DNA of 64,000 nucleotides, from assembly GCF_000277795.1 (NCBI RefSeq), contig NC_018149.1, positions 527,160 to 591,159 of the forward strand. Reading direction: 5' to 3'. A model generated the notes under the pieces. The model made no database searches. It saw only the letters and a list, made by a program, of their open reading frames with translations, and was not told the origin of the DNA. Numbering within the stretch: the first letter of the stretch is position 1; each line of letters starts with the position of its first letter. This DNA is from Mycoplasma wenyonii str. Massachusetts. Its GTDB lineage: Bacteria; Bacillota_I; Bacilli_A; Mycoplasmatales; Mycoplasmoidaceae. A program made the position numbers and the translations under genes. Of the stretch, positions 33,565 through 43,524 are shown one piece after another.

Positions 33565-34277
33565 GTGTCTGTCTTGATTAAAGGTTTTCAAATTTTTTCT
33601 TTAGCTGGAACAGTTGCTTCTGTTCCATTTATTCCATCACTTAAAGAACAAAATGAAACAATTCCGGCTGTCGAATTAACCTCGGGGGGGGCGTAGAAAA
33701 GGTTCCAGAACCAGCTCCTATTCCCGCTCCTAAGCCTCTTCCACAACCCACTCCCCCTAGAAAAGAGGTAAATCAAGGACAACAAGTAATGCAGCAGGCT
33801 ATGGAAGAAATGGCCGCGGATAGAGGGAAGGGTGCTAAAGGAACTAACGGTTTAGGTTGTTTTTGAATTCCTGGATTCCCTGCGGAGTTGTTCTTCTGTT
33901 TTGATAAGGGAGAGCTTGGTTCAGCCCCCTATTTATTTCATTATTCCTGAAGGGGGAATAGGGGTGAAAGGGCGGAGGATAAGTTACAAAAGGTAGAAAA
34001 TATTGTTAGGGGCGGCTCAAGCGTTCACCTCAAGAAAGGAAGTCAAAGAGCAATGTCTGGAAAAACTAAGTTATTGATGGGATGAACACATAAATGACCA
34101 GAACAAACTCCTTTTGATCCTGGCAAGCATTGCGTAATTACCCAAAATGAAAACAAAAACTACAAAGTGGCTTGCACTAGTCCTGTTAATTCCGGCCAAG
34201 ATAAATGAGAAAAAGAGATTCCTGCAAGTCACATTGTGGAACCGAATAATTCAGAGATAAAGAGAGTATCTGAATAA
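33565..34277 (+). CDS. Family A protein, subtype a, poly-G phase OFF (G8)
   Basis: GTG 33565; SVLIKGFQIFSLAGTVASVPFIPSL; eight G at 33684-33691 lead straight to GCG TAG. With nine G: GVEKVPEPAPIPAPKPLPQP and on to TAA 34277 (237 aa): LGCFWIPGFPAELFFCFDKGELG, LFHYSWRGN, KKGSQRAMSGKTKL, GKHCVIT and YKVACTS. It is closest to the gene at 26583 in both linker and C terminus. Confidence 0.75.
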
Positions 34278-34295
34278 TAAGAAGTTGAAATAGAT

Positions 34296-34415
34296 TTGCC
34301 TATATTAATTAAGGCTGTTCAGTTCTTTTCTGGTCTAGGGACTGCTGCTACTGTACCCTTTGCAGTGAAATTTGTAAGTGAGGGTTTGCGAGATAAGCGA
34401 TTTATGGGAGAGTAG
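34296..34415 (+). pseudogene. N-terminal remnant of a family A gene (subtype e-like)
   Basis: 39 codons from TTG 34296 to TAG 34415: PILIKAVQFFSGLGTAATVPFAVKF then a short unrelated tail. The remainder of a family A gene is missing, and the next gene begins 85 bases later. It marks the truncated right edge of the cassette array. Confidence 0.65.
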
Positions 34416-34489
34416 ATTTCCAATCACATTCCACTACCGACTTTAATTGGCTTTCAACAAAATTATTAAAGAATTTCTTTTTCTTAAAG

Positions 34490-34511
34490 CTTTCAAATCA
34501 TGATTTGAAAG
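34490..34511. repeat. 22-bp perfect palindrome spanning a start codon
   Basis: Eleven bases (34490-34500) are followed directly by their reverse complement (34501-34511), with the ATG of the next gene at 34500-34502 in the centre. It could be an operator-like site or form a hairpin that hides the start. Confidence 0.6.
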
Positions 34512-35888
34512 AAGCTACTTCTAGAGGTTGGAGCTGTAGGAGGTCTTGGTGGAGGAATAAGTGGATGGATTAACTCTCCGGGGGGGGGCATTCAAGTAGA
34601 AAAGGATAAAGATTCTCTATTCTTTAACAAAAATGATTCTTTAAAGGTAAAACAAACGGCAAGCAAGGAACTCAAGAGAAACTCTGGTTTAGTTCGAGAG
34701 CTGAACCATACTGCTCTAGGAGTCTATAGATGACAAAGTGAAGGAGTGAGTGAAGACATTCTCTTTGTTAAAGGTTGAGACAAAGCAGGTCCTCACAAAG
34801 TCATTGAAAGTAAAAAGCACTCTCAAACAGAAAGAGAGTTGTGGGGAGGTAGAGAGTTAACTTATGGTAATAGTTGATTTGGACCAAGAAATACTACTTT
34901 AAATCTAGAAGAGATAGAAAAAGTAAAAGAAACAGCTAAGACAAGTAAAAAGAATTACTGAACTGAGATACAAGAGTCTGGAAAATTTATAACTCAAGAA
35001 GATCTAGATGAATTACAAAGATATTGAGCTAATAGAAGTAAAGAGTTAGAAGAAGATATCTTTGGACTCTATCATGGTCGAAATTGATGAGTTAAGAAAT
35101 TTGAAGAAAAGAATGGAAAAGTAGATCTTGAGTTTGATTTTTCAAAAATCAAAACAATATTAAGTAAGTCTGAAGATGAACTCAGAGATAATCCTTGAAG
35201 TTATGGACAACTTTTCAGAAATCCAAAACTTGCTATAGCTAGATTAGCAGGTGATGTTGAGGGTACAGCCTTCAATTATCTAAAGAAATATCTTTGAACA
35301 GAAGCTCCAACAGTTAAAAGACTAAAAGAAAAGAACATCCTTCCTGCCATTATTGCATTAATTGCTGGTAGTGATGAAACTGGCTTTGATTGTAGTTCTA
35401 CTGAACAAGAAAAATACAAAAGTAAATTCTTTAAGGAGTGTTTGCCAGAACACATAGGAAAAATAAGAAATGGCAAGGTAAAGAAAGTTCTGAAGGCAAC
35501 TTGAAAAGGTAATCAGGACTTTTGAGTTCCTGAGCGAGGTGGAAAAACTTCCTGACATGGCTACCAAGGATTGAAAGGACAAGAAGAAAAAGACTTATTA
35601 AAAATGGATGAAATTAAACAAACAGCATTCCTTAATGAAAAGTGTGAGTTAGCTTACCAATGATGAAGTGATTTTCTAGATACTGCCAAAGAAATTAGAA
35701 GAGAAGTTTGTGACCAAATTATCAGACCTTGATTTGGAAATATAGTTCATGACAAGAGACTTTGCTTAATTGAAATTGAAGATTTTTCTTATCACTTAAG
35801 ACTTCAAACTTACTTAGAAGTATTTCCAGTACCTGCTTGACTAAATAAAAATACTTTTTGAACTAAATGTTCTAACTACGGAATCTAA
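34500..35888 (+). CDS. Unique 462-aa exported protein, poly-G phase ON (G9)
   Basis: Unrecognised. MIWKKLLLEVGAVGGLGGGISGWI is a signal or anchor segment followed by SPGGGIQVE; Gly-Gly-Gly comes from nine G at 34580-34588, in frame, and reading continues to TAA 35888. The long C-terminal part is Trp- and charge-rich (about 18 UGA Trp codons) with scattered Cys residues and no repeats. It is over twice the size of its neighbours and has no relative in the window, yet shares the switching architecture. Confidence 0.72.
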
Positions 35889-35957
35889 ATAAACAATAAA
35901 AGATTAAAAATAGATTTTCTGAATTAAGGGAAACGGTTTAGTTAAAGAAACGAAACT

Positions 35958-36481
35958 TTATCTATTTAAAGTTACAGAGTTATCTTCATTTTTTCACTTA
36001 CCATCTTCAAATATTTTTCTTTTCTTCCCGATTTCTAACTTACACGTTTCCCCTTCAATACTTCCTTTAATTCTTCTTCATTTAACTTTTTCTTGTTCAC
36101 CTTTTTTCGATGACACTACCAATCCCCAACATTCATTACTATTCTTTAACAACCAATATTTCTCTTCTACGGTGTCACCAAGATACTTTCATTTACCACT
36201 TCATTTATATTTCGTTTGTCCATTCCCGTTCCCAGAACCACCACTACCGTTATTCCACTTTCAACCTCCACTTTCTGTTCCGTTGGTTACTTCACTTGTC
36301 TTAATTCCTTTTACTTTTTGATATATTTCTTTACCTCATCCAGCTTTTACTTGAGCAGCCCTTTTATCTGTTACCTGCCCCCCCCGAGTACAAATAATTC
36401 ACTTAAACCTCCAACTCCAATACCACTTCCACTAGCAATCATTACAATCACTTTTCCCAGCATTCCTCTTAATCCTCACAT
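35958..36481 (-). CDS. Trp/Gly-rich exported protein, poly-G phase OFF (G8)
   Basis: ATG 36481; WGLRGMLGKVIVMIASGSGIGVGGLSELF, then eight G on the coding strand (C8 at 36378-36385). At G8 the frame ends at TAA two codons later. G9 gives QVTDKRAAQVKAGWGKEIYQ and reads to TAA 35958 (174 aa), including NNGSGGSGNGNGQTKYKW, WKYLGDT, ECWGLVVSS and GETCKLEIGKKRKIFED. Two Cys and the KxCKLE block recall families C and D. Function unknown. Confidence 0.65.
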
Positions 36482-36505
36482 AACAGCTCTACCTTTTTAT
36501 AAATA

Positions 36506-37157
36506 CTAAATTACTATAGGTGTAAAGCTATTTGCTCAATTTAATTGTTTATCTCCATCACTAGAAGTTATTTCTATTGAATAAGCTTCACGGCCCTTGT
36601 ATTTCTCTCTCTTTTTTAATTGAAAAGTAACTTTGTTTAATCCAAGACTTGTAATACCATGCATATTACTACCAGTCAAATCAAAAATTTGATTGCTACA
36701 ATCTATGGAGTCTCCAAAAACTTGAGAGTCCTCCCCAGCGCCAACCTCACCTAGTCTAACCTTGCTTTGTTTATTTAATATATAGCTACTCTCAGATCCA
36801 AAAACTGTTGTTTCTGTGCCCTGCAGACTAATCTCTTTATGTCTTCTAGGAATGATAATTTGTCCTTTGTTTATTCTTTCGCCATATCCTTCAGCTCACA
36901 ATTCAAGCACAGTATTTTCTGATATACTATTACTTTTTGGGTCTTTAATAGTTAAATAGATTCATAAATTTGAGTTAGTTCATTTGTGGTCTTTGTCATG
37001 TGGGTTATTAAAACAATTAGATAAATAGAACTTTTTGTTATTGCCTATTCTTCAAACATGTGAAGGATCTCATTCTAATGAAGAAAGAGAAGAAAAACCA
37101 GTTATTCCAGCAAAACCTCCAACAAAAGCAACAAGAACTTTTGCCCCCCCCCAGCAT
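36506..37157 (-). CDS. Family B protein, poly-G phase OFF (G9)
   Basis: ATG 37157 followed at once by nine G (C9 at 37144-37152), so the tract covers codons 2-5. G8 would give LGGAKVLVAFVGGFAGITGF and read to TAG 36506 (216 aa), with SHVWRIGNNKKFYLSNCFN, ELWAEGYGERI, FGDSIDCSN, LNKVTFQLKKREK and ANSFTPIVI. At G9 the frame shifts immediately. The first 90 bases and leader are nearly identical to the genes at 39287 and 43363. Confidence 0.72.
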
Positions 37158-37291
37158 AAAAAGATTTATTGTTAGAGTTTAAGTCTCATTTAGAAATAGA
37201 TATTTCTTGTTTTCTTGAAAAAACAAATTAGTTCTCTGTTTAGAAAATCTAAGCGATTAAAAAATTCTTATTTTCGTTAATTTTTTAACTA

Positions 37292-37804
37292 CTAAGAATT
37301 ACTATTGAAGGATTCAAGCCTTTGTGCAAATTCTTCATTACAACCCAATCTTCCTGATGTTATTGTGCAATTACCTTTAATACTTTTTCCAGTAGGGAAT
37401 GTTTTGTCTCATGTGCTGTTACTTGCACTAATTGTCTTACTTCAGCTATCAGTGAAGGTTACAAAAAATTGATAATGTCCACCCCTACTGTTACCTGTAT
37501 ATGTGACATTTGTTACTTCTTTAGGCAAGTTAACTGAATTTGTTGCTTTTGCATAAAAGTAAAATCTCGCCACCTCAGAACCCTTCTTAACTGGACAAGC
37601 TAATAGTTTTGCCGTTTCTTCACCACCCTCTGAAAGTTTTCCTTGGACAGAAACTCAACAATTCTCTTCAAAATCACCAATTGATGTCAATCTAATTTGT
37701 CCTTCGCCTCCCCCGAGCTTGGTAGACATAGTAGTGTAAGCAACTCCAGCACCAACTACTGGAACTAGAGTTAGTGAAGCTAACTTTCCAATTAATATAG
37801 ACAT
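37292..37804 (-). CDS. Family D exported protein, 170 aa, interrupted G tract
   Basis: ATG 37804 to TAG 37292. SILIGKLASLTLVPVVGAGVAYTT is a signal-like segment; LGGGEG follows, encoded by five G, an A, then two G (about 37709-37716 on the plus strand), an interrupted form of the switch tract. Then ENCWVSVQGKLSEGG, LLACPVKKGSE, SKTISASNSTW and IKGNCTITSGR. Four Cys. It resembles the gene at 46286 (CWV block). It is probably locked in frame. Confidence 0.68.
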
Positions 37805-37872
37805 TTATTTATAAATTTCTTAAAAGCTAAAAAATAAATTTATTTTTCAAATTTAATTATTTAAGTCAAGAG

Positions 37873-38515
37873 ATGGCAGTATCAATAGTTACTAGGGGAT
37901 TACAAATTCTCTGGTCTCGGTCTTGTGGCCACTACTCCTTTAGTAACAACTTTCACTAATCAATCAATAGGTGTTAATAAAGGAAAAGATGTAAGAAATG
38001 TTGGCGAGGAATCTCAACTCATTCAAGAAGAGACTCCAGTTAAAGATCTAAAACCACAAAATGTCTTGAAAGAAGTCAAAAAAATAGTTAGTCAAGGTGG
38101 TGAGAGTGGAGATCTTGCTTGTTTTTGATTACCTAATCAAACTAAATGAGAGTTGTTGATGTGTGTTGATACTAAAAAAATGGACTCAACTCTTCTATTT
38201 CACTATGGTGTGTGGGATGGTATTAGACAAGTAAAACAAGTTGAAAGTATTTCTTTCGCCAGCTCTCCAGCAATGATGAAATTCACTGATGGAAATAGCG
38301 AAAAACTAACTCCAACAGCAAGACTTTATTTAACAACAAAATCTACATTGCAAAGAAAGAGAGGAACTTTAATTCCGAAGTCTCAATGTAAAGTTACTGA
38401 AAGTTAGAAAAAATATCAATTAATTTGCTCTGAATCGAAAGAAAGTACAGAAGTTGCAATACTAACGGGGAGGGTTGAGTTAGAGTTTCTACATAAAGTA
38501 AATGTCAAACATTAA
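37873..38515 (+). pseudogene. Family A gene, subtype e, broken by a frameshift and a TAG
   Basis: ATG 37873 (AVSIVTRGLQI), then a two-base deficit just after the QI codons relative to siblings (QIFSGLGLVATTP), so the frame is lost; the correct frame resumes at ATTPLVTTFTNQS (37925). A TAG at 38405-38407 interrupts the C-terminal domain after QCKVTES. Homology continues to TAA 38515 (YQLICSES.. HKVNVKH). No G tract. Two independent lesions argue for a true pseudogene. Confidence 0.7.
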
Positions 38516-38560
38516 TCAATAAGGCTTTTAGAGCTTTTCTTGTTCCTAAAATAGCCTAAT

Positions 38561-39229
38561 ATGGCAGTATCTCATATAGTTAGGGTTTTGCAAATTTTTG
38601 CTGGTTCTGGGGCTATAGCAGTTGTTCCTTTTTCTGTTCAATTTGCAAATAAACAATCAGAAATTAACTTAAGTGGGGACCAGAGACCAATATCTGACGA
38701 CAACAGACAAGAACCGCAACAAAAAGAAGAAAAGCCGGTTAACACTGCTGATGCAGTATTAAAAGAAGCGGTAAAGAGATTAGAAAATGAGGGTGGTGAA
38801 TCAGGAAAAACTGGTTGCTTTTGATTGCCTGCTAGATACAACAGGTTAGATCTGTTTATGTGTGTTAACACGCAAACACTGAAACCTTTGACTCTATTCC
38901 ACTATGACTGAAAAGTCAAAAATAAATCTTTGAATGAAAAGTTGAATGAAGTTGTTGAGGTCACATATCATAGCTCTTTTGATATAAAAATGAAATTTCA
39001 AGATGGTAAATATATGAACATCCCTCGATATTTAACTAGTTCTTTTGCTTGATTAAGAGGTTGAGGAGAAAGTATGAAACCAAGAGAACACTGTAGTCTT
39101 TCTCCTAAATCAGATGGATCCAATCAACACAGATTGAGTTGTAGAAAAGAAGATAAAAAAGAAGGATTTAATGATGGAGTAAATCCAGAATTGACTAACT
39201 CTGATTCAACAAAACTACAAGCTGGTTAA
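38561..39229 (+). CDS. Family A protein, subtype d, intact
   Basis: ATG 38561 to TAA 39229, 222 aa. AVSHIVRVLQIFAGSGAIAVVPFSVQFA; linker EINLSGDQRPISDDN; core TGCFWLPARYNRLDLFMCVNTQTLKPLTLFHYDW, DIKMKFQDG, REHCSLS and HRLSCRK. The tract position reads NLSGDQ. Function unknown. Confidence 0.75.
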
Positions 39230-39260
39230 GTATTTTTATTGTCCGAAATCTCAAAGAAAA

Positions 39261-39286
39261 CTTAAACTCTAACAATAAATCTTTTT
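39261..39286 (+). promoter_or_regulatory. Conserved leader of family B genes
   Basis: The bases directly before the ATG at 39287 (..aacaataaatcttttt) recur almost unchanged before the family B genes starting at 43363 and 37157. The identity covers the upstream 25 bases or so as well as the first 30 codons. It probably includes a translation or promoter signal, or marks a recombination endpoint; there is no classical GGAGG. Confidence 0.45.
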
Positions 39287-39976
39287 ATGCTGGGGGGGGC
39301 AAAAGTTCTTGTTGCTTTTGTTGGAGGTTTTGCTGGAATAACTGGTTTTTCTTCTCTTTCTTCACTAGAATGAGATCCTTCGAATGTTTGAAGAGTTAGC
39401 TCTAAGACTAAATTTCCTTTATTTACTTGTAGACAAAAATCAAAACTAACAGAGAAGCAAACAAATCAGGCCTGACAGGATTCAGAATTATTGGTTTACT
39501 TGACATTTAAGAATGGTGTGTCAACATTAACAGATTCAACTGAACTTGTATTGAATGGCAAAGGATCTTTTAAAAAGGGCAGAGGATGAAAAAATGAAAA
39601 ATCCGTGCACAATCAGTTAGTAGATTTACAAGAGAAAATGAATGACATCGCAGAAGATTCTAGATTTGTTTTGACTGTTAATAAAGACTCTAAAAGAAAT
39701 AGACTAGGAGAGTCTGGTACCGGAACTGACGTTTATGAATATGGCAGTATGGTTTATTGCGATAAATCTTTGTTTGCATTTGACACATATAACGAGCTAA
39801 GGGGGGATAGCTGAACAGATTGAGAAAATAATGTAGGTCTTAAAAATGTTCAGTTTTTCTTAAAAGACTGTCAAACAAATAAGTATGACAGTAAATACGG
39901 TTGTTCGATAGAGATTAAATCTGGCAATAAAGGTTTAAAGTGAGCAAATGGATTTGATCCCATAGTAATTCAATAA
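39287..39976 (+). CDS. Family B protein, poly-G phase ON (G8)
   Basis: ATG 39287, eight G at 39292-39299, in frame: LGGAKVLVAFVGGFAGITGF, then SSLEWDPSNVWRVSS, LFTCRQK, ESGTGTDVYEYGSMVYCDK, N..VQFFLKDCQT, YGCSIEIKSGNKGLKWANG and FDPIVIQ to TAA 39976 (229 aa). Four Cys. Signal-like N terminus without lipobox. Function unknown; expected to be surface-exposed and switchable. Confidence 0.76.
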
Positions 39977-40067
39977 ACCTTCACTAACCTTTAACTCTTT
40001 CGGTATCTATCTCTTTTCCTTGAATTAAATAATTTATTAAATCAATTCATAAAAGCTAGTTATTTGG

Positions 40068-40907
40068 TTGACGAGTAGGAAAGCAATAATACAGTTACAA
40101 GACCTTAATAAATCAAAACTCTATTCACTAGGTATCTTTCTATGAAAAAAGTTCAGAAGTCTTAATCCCTATAAAGTATCAGTTTTTACAGGGATTATCT
40201 TTTTGACTGGTACAGTAATTGAACTGTATTTTGCAATTTCAGTTAAGAGAATATTTCTAATTATTAGACAAATAACTTGACAATCTAACCTATATGCTTT
40301 CTTATTGTCTTTACTTTGTCTTGTAAAGCCAAGTTTATTGTCTTTTCACTTTAACTACCTCTTTATAGGAGTAGCTTCTCTACTATTTACTTCTTCAATT
40401 ATTTTTCTGTTTGTTTTGTTACCAGCTTTTCTTAACTTGAACCTAATACAACAATCAGAATCAATTCCTGAAGGTTCTCTAATCTTCTGGAATATTTGAA
40501 ATCATGTTGCTACTCCTTTATCTTTCTTTAATGTATTAGTTCACAGACTATCTAAAGATAGTCATAAGTGAACAATTACTAGACAAGTTGCTTGATTTAG
40601 ATATAAGTTGTATTGAGTAATACAACTATTAGGAAATATTTACTTCTCTTTCGACCCACAACAGCCCTCTGCTTATGGTGCATTCTCTAATTGGTATTGG
40701 GGAAAGAAAGTAACGCTTGGTGGTACAGAGCCAAATGCACAACAATCATCAATAATGCTCTACAACTTTCCTCTTTCTTTCTTTGCTTTCTTTATTGTTA
40801 TGGCTGTAACTTGTATCTTTTTCTTCTTCTTATGACATCTATTTGGACCTAAAACTGAAAAAAATAGTTGATTAAAGTTACCATCAAGATTAAATTTCTG
40901 GGGCTAA
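40068..40907 (+). CDS. Polytopic membrane protein, 279 aa
   Basis: TTG 40068 to TAA 40907 with UGA as Trp. At least four hydrophobic segments: VFTGIIFLTGTVIELYFAIS, AFLLSLLCLVKPSLLSF, GVASLLFTSSIIFLFVLL and FFAFFIVMAVTCIFFFFLW. Between them is a loop with QQPSAYGAFSNWYWGKK. No family recognised. It is not a paralogue of its neighbours, and is followed after three bases by a small Cys-rich gene with which it may be co-expressed. Confidence 0.68.
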
Positions 40908-40910
40908 GGA

Positions 40911-41099
40911 TTGGCCAGTTTATTTAGATACAATCTCTGTCTTATTTCTTGTGGAGCTCCTGCAGGATTAGCTGTTTATCACTATTTTGTTAGAAAAGAT
41001 CAAACAGAGAATGTAGCCGAGAAATGTTGTTGTAATTCTGGAGAGGAGACGGACTGTACTCAAGAGTGTGAAGAAACTTGCAAAAAGAAAGAAAAGTAA
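40911..41099 (+). CDS. Small Cys-rich membrane protein, 62 aa
   Basis: TTG 40911 to TAA 41099. N-terminal hydrophobic part (FRYNLCLISCGAPAGLAVYHYF), then NVAEKCCCNSGEETDCTQECEETCKKKEK, a tail with seven cysteines. The Cys-dense tail resembles the insertion in EcfT at 7801-9045. It could be a metal-binding or disulfide-linked surface peptide; function unknown. Confidence 0.6.
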   Translation: MASLFRYNLCLISCGAPAGLAVYHYFVRKDQTENVAEKCCCNSGEETDCTQECEETCKKKEK

Positions 41100-41140
41100 T
41101 AGATTAGTTAGTTTTTAAATCCTTTTCAACTCTTAGAAAA

Positions 41141-41800
41141 TTATTGTTGTTGAATTTGTGCTTTATATCTATTGCTGTGAAGTGATTCCAAACTAACTGT
41201 TTTTTCTAATTTTTTTCCTCCACTAACTTTTGTTTCACTATCACAAGTTAATGTGTAATTGTTTTTACCAGCATTATTTGTTAGTTTGCAATGTTGTTCT
41301 GGAATTAGTTCAGTTCCTCATTTATGCAATCAAGCCAAAACGAGTTTCACATATCCTGTCATCTTTACAGATTCGTTATCTTTAAGTCGCATTAGAGCGC
41401 CAGTGGAACTATAGGAAAAACTGGAAATTTGATTTAGTTGTTTTTGTAACTTCAATTGATTTCTTGAATCTCAATGAAATAGGAATACTCGATCCAGTTT
41501 GTTTGAATAAACACAAGCCAATAATTCCAAACCTTTAACTTCCGGTCACCAGAAACATTGCTTGTTGCCGCCACCAGACACCTCATCCATCATTTTTTGA
41601 GCTTCTCCCATTACTTCTGTTGATTTAAGTGGTTGTGATGGAGTGACTTCTTGTTTTTCAACAGTCTCTTCATAAGAAACTAATCTTGGCATCCCTCGAA
41701 CAGTTACTTCTTGTTTACTTGCGAATTTAACTGCAAAAGGGGTTGTTGAAACTAAACCCAAACCAGAAAAGAATTGAAAAGCTCTAGTTAAAGCAGACAA
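41141..41800 (-). CDS. Family A protein, mosaic of subtypes e and c, intact
   Basis: TTG 41800 to TAA 41141, 219 aa. The N terminus SALTRAFQFFSGLGLVSTTPFAVKFA..KQEVTVRG is that of the gene at 31575, while the core KQCFWWPEVKGLELLACVYSNKLDRVFLFHW, VKLVLAWLHKWGTE, EQHCKLT and YTLTCDS follows subtype c (24072). The leader and the hairpin over the start also match 31575. No G tract. Confidence 0.75.
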
Positions 41801-41871
41801 GACTAATTAAGCTTGTCGAATTTACAGCAATTTTAAGTAGAAAGGGATATTAGAGCCAGTATTTAAAAAAT

Positions 41872-42584
41872 CTATGCTGTTGTCATTAATTCCGGTTTTG
41901 CAACTTCTACCGCTCCCCTAGGAACTTCTTTACTTCATGCAGGCTCGCTATGTGAATTATCAGGAGAACAAGTTAGAAGATAATTTCCTCCAGTCTCTTT
42001 CTCGGCGACTCTGCAATACTTGCTCGGATCGAAAGAAGCGGTTTTTCATTTGCTAGATATTCATTGAAGATATGGCTTTAATTTAGGAGATATTGGTGAA
42101 GATTTGCCATCTCTAAATGTCGCTTCCTTCGCAGTCATGCTCATAACCTTTTGTAGTTTTTCGTTTGTAGCCCCTCTACCTCTATAGGAATAGTGAAATA
42201 AATAAGGGAAAATTCCAGAATCTCCTCTATCAAAACAGAAGAACAGTTCTGCTCCAGGTAGTTGTGGAATTCAAAAACAACCTAATCCTGTAACTGGCTT
42301 TCCATCTCCCTCTCTAACCATTTCTTTCATTGCCTGTTGAAATACTTTGGTCTCCTTAATTTCTGGTTTGTTAGGGGTTGGCGGAAGTAAAGGTGCAGGT
42401 TTAGGTTCTGGTTGAGGAATTACTTCTGGAATAGTCGATATAGTCTCTTTGACTTCGCCCCCCCCGCAGTCAATTCAGCAACTGGAGTTGTTGTATTTTG
42501 CTCTGTAAGTGATGGAATAAAAGGGACGGAGGAAACAGTACCTACCAAAGAACAAACTTGAAAACACTTGGTTGCTATAGCCAA
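41872..42584 (-). CDS. Family A protein, subtype a, poly-G phase OFF (G8)
   Basis: TTG 42584; AIATKCFQVCSLVGTVSSVPFIPSL, eight G on the coding strand (C8 at 42458-42465). G8 is out of frame; G9 would read GEVKETISTIPEVIPQPEPKP and continue to TAG 41872 (237 aa): LGCFWIPQLPGAELFFCFDRGDS, LFHYSYRGRG, FRDGKSSP, KYCRVAE and YLLTCSP. It is separated from the main array and in opposite orientation. Confidence 0.74.
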
Positions 42585-42685
42585 ATTACAAAGTGTTCCC
42601 CTTCCCCAGAAATTACTAAAAGTTTAATTCTCTTTAATATATGGAAACTTAAAGTCCAGAAAGACTAAAAAACTTTCGTTAATTA

Positions 42686-43363
42686 CTAAATTACTATGGG
42701 ATCAAATCCATCTGCTCACTTTAAACCTTTTTGATTTGAAGACTCAATTTTTATTGAACAGCCCTTAACCCCTTTGTATTGCTTGTTTGCGTCGCAGTCT
42801 AAAGAAAATTTAGTTGTTAAAAGATCTGCCGATTTCTGTGTGTCTCTTCGACCATCTGTTTTCAGAAAACTGTCAAATGTAAATAACTTTTTATTGCACA
42901 TTACTACTGAACCATAACGTTCAGACTCCGGACCACCCCCTGTTTCTCCTAGTCAATTGTTTCCTGTCTCGCCACTCACTGTGAATACGAATCAGGTTTC
43001 AGAACCACCATTGTGTTGGTGTAAATCTTCTGAATTTTTGTATGTTATGGAGTTAAAGGGGACTGAACCTGTGAATCTTTGGTAATGCCCGTCTCCTACC
43101 AATTGAAGTTCAGCCCCTTGTTCAACCGATGAAACTCCTTTTTTAAATGTCAAATAAACTTCTAAAACTGAGTTGTTTCATTTACTTGATTCACCATCGT
43201 CTCCTCTTCTCCCTTGCCTGCAAGTAGTTAAATAGAATCTATTTTTATTTTTTGTTCTTCAAACATTTGAAGGATCTCATTCTAGTGAAGAAAGAGAAGA
43301 GAACCCAGTTATTCCAGCAAAACCTCCAACAAAAGCAACAAGAACTTTTGCCCCCCCCAGCAT
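42686..43363 (-). CDS. Family B protein, poly-G phase ON (G8)
   Basis: ATG 43363 to TAG 42686, 225 aa. Eight G (C8 at 43351-43358) fall at codons 2-5 and are in frame: LGGAKVLVAFVGGFAGITGF, SNVWRTKNKNRFYLTTCRQ, VLEVYLTFKKGVSSVEQ, FVFTVSGETGNNWLGE, SVVMCNKKLFTFDS, FSLDCDAN, GVKGCSIKIESSNQKGLKWADG and FDPIVI. It is the minus-strand counterpart of the gene at 39287. Confidence 0.76.
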
Positions 43364-43524
43364 AAAAAGATTTATTGTTTGAGTTTAAAGCCCCACCACC
43401 TCTAATGAACTGGTTTATTTCTAATGAAAGTATGAAATTAATAAAAACTCTTAATTTAACTAATAAATAAAGCTTTTCTTAAAAATATTTGAGAAAGAGA
43501 AGAGTTTCCACTTATTAATCTCTT

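Noticed and set aside
22697-34415. Family A considered as lipoproteins (vlhA or Vsp type)
   Set aside because: The N termini lack a lipobox Cys after the hydrophobic stretch and the domain pattern does not match those families.
36110-36509. Two overlapping plus-strand frames rich in Ser, Pro and Tyr
   Set aside because: They are the complement of the Trp/Gly-rich gene on the minus strand (35958-36481); composition and tract position fit the minus gene.
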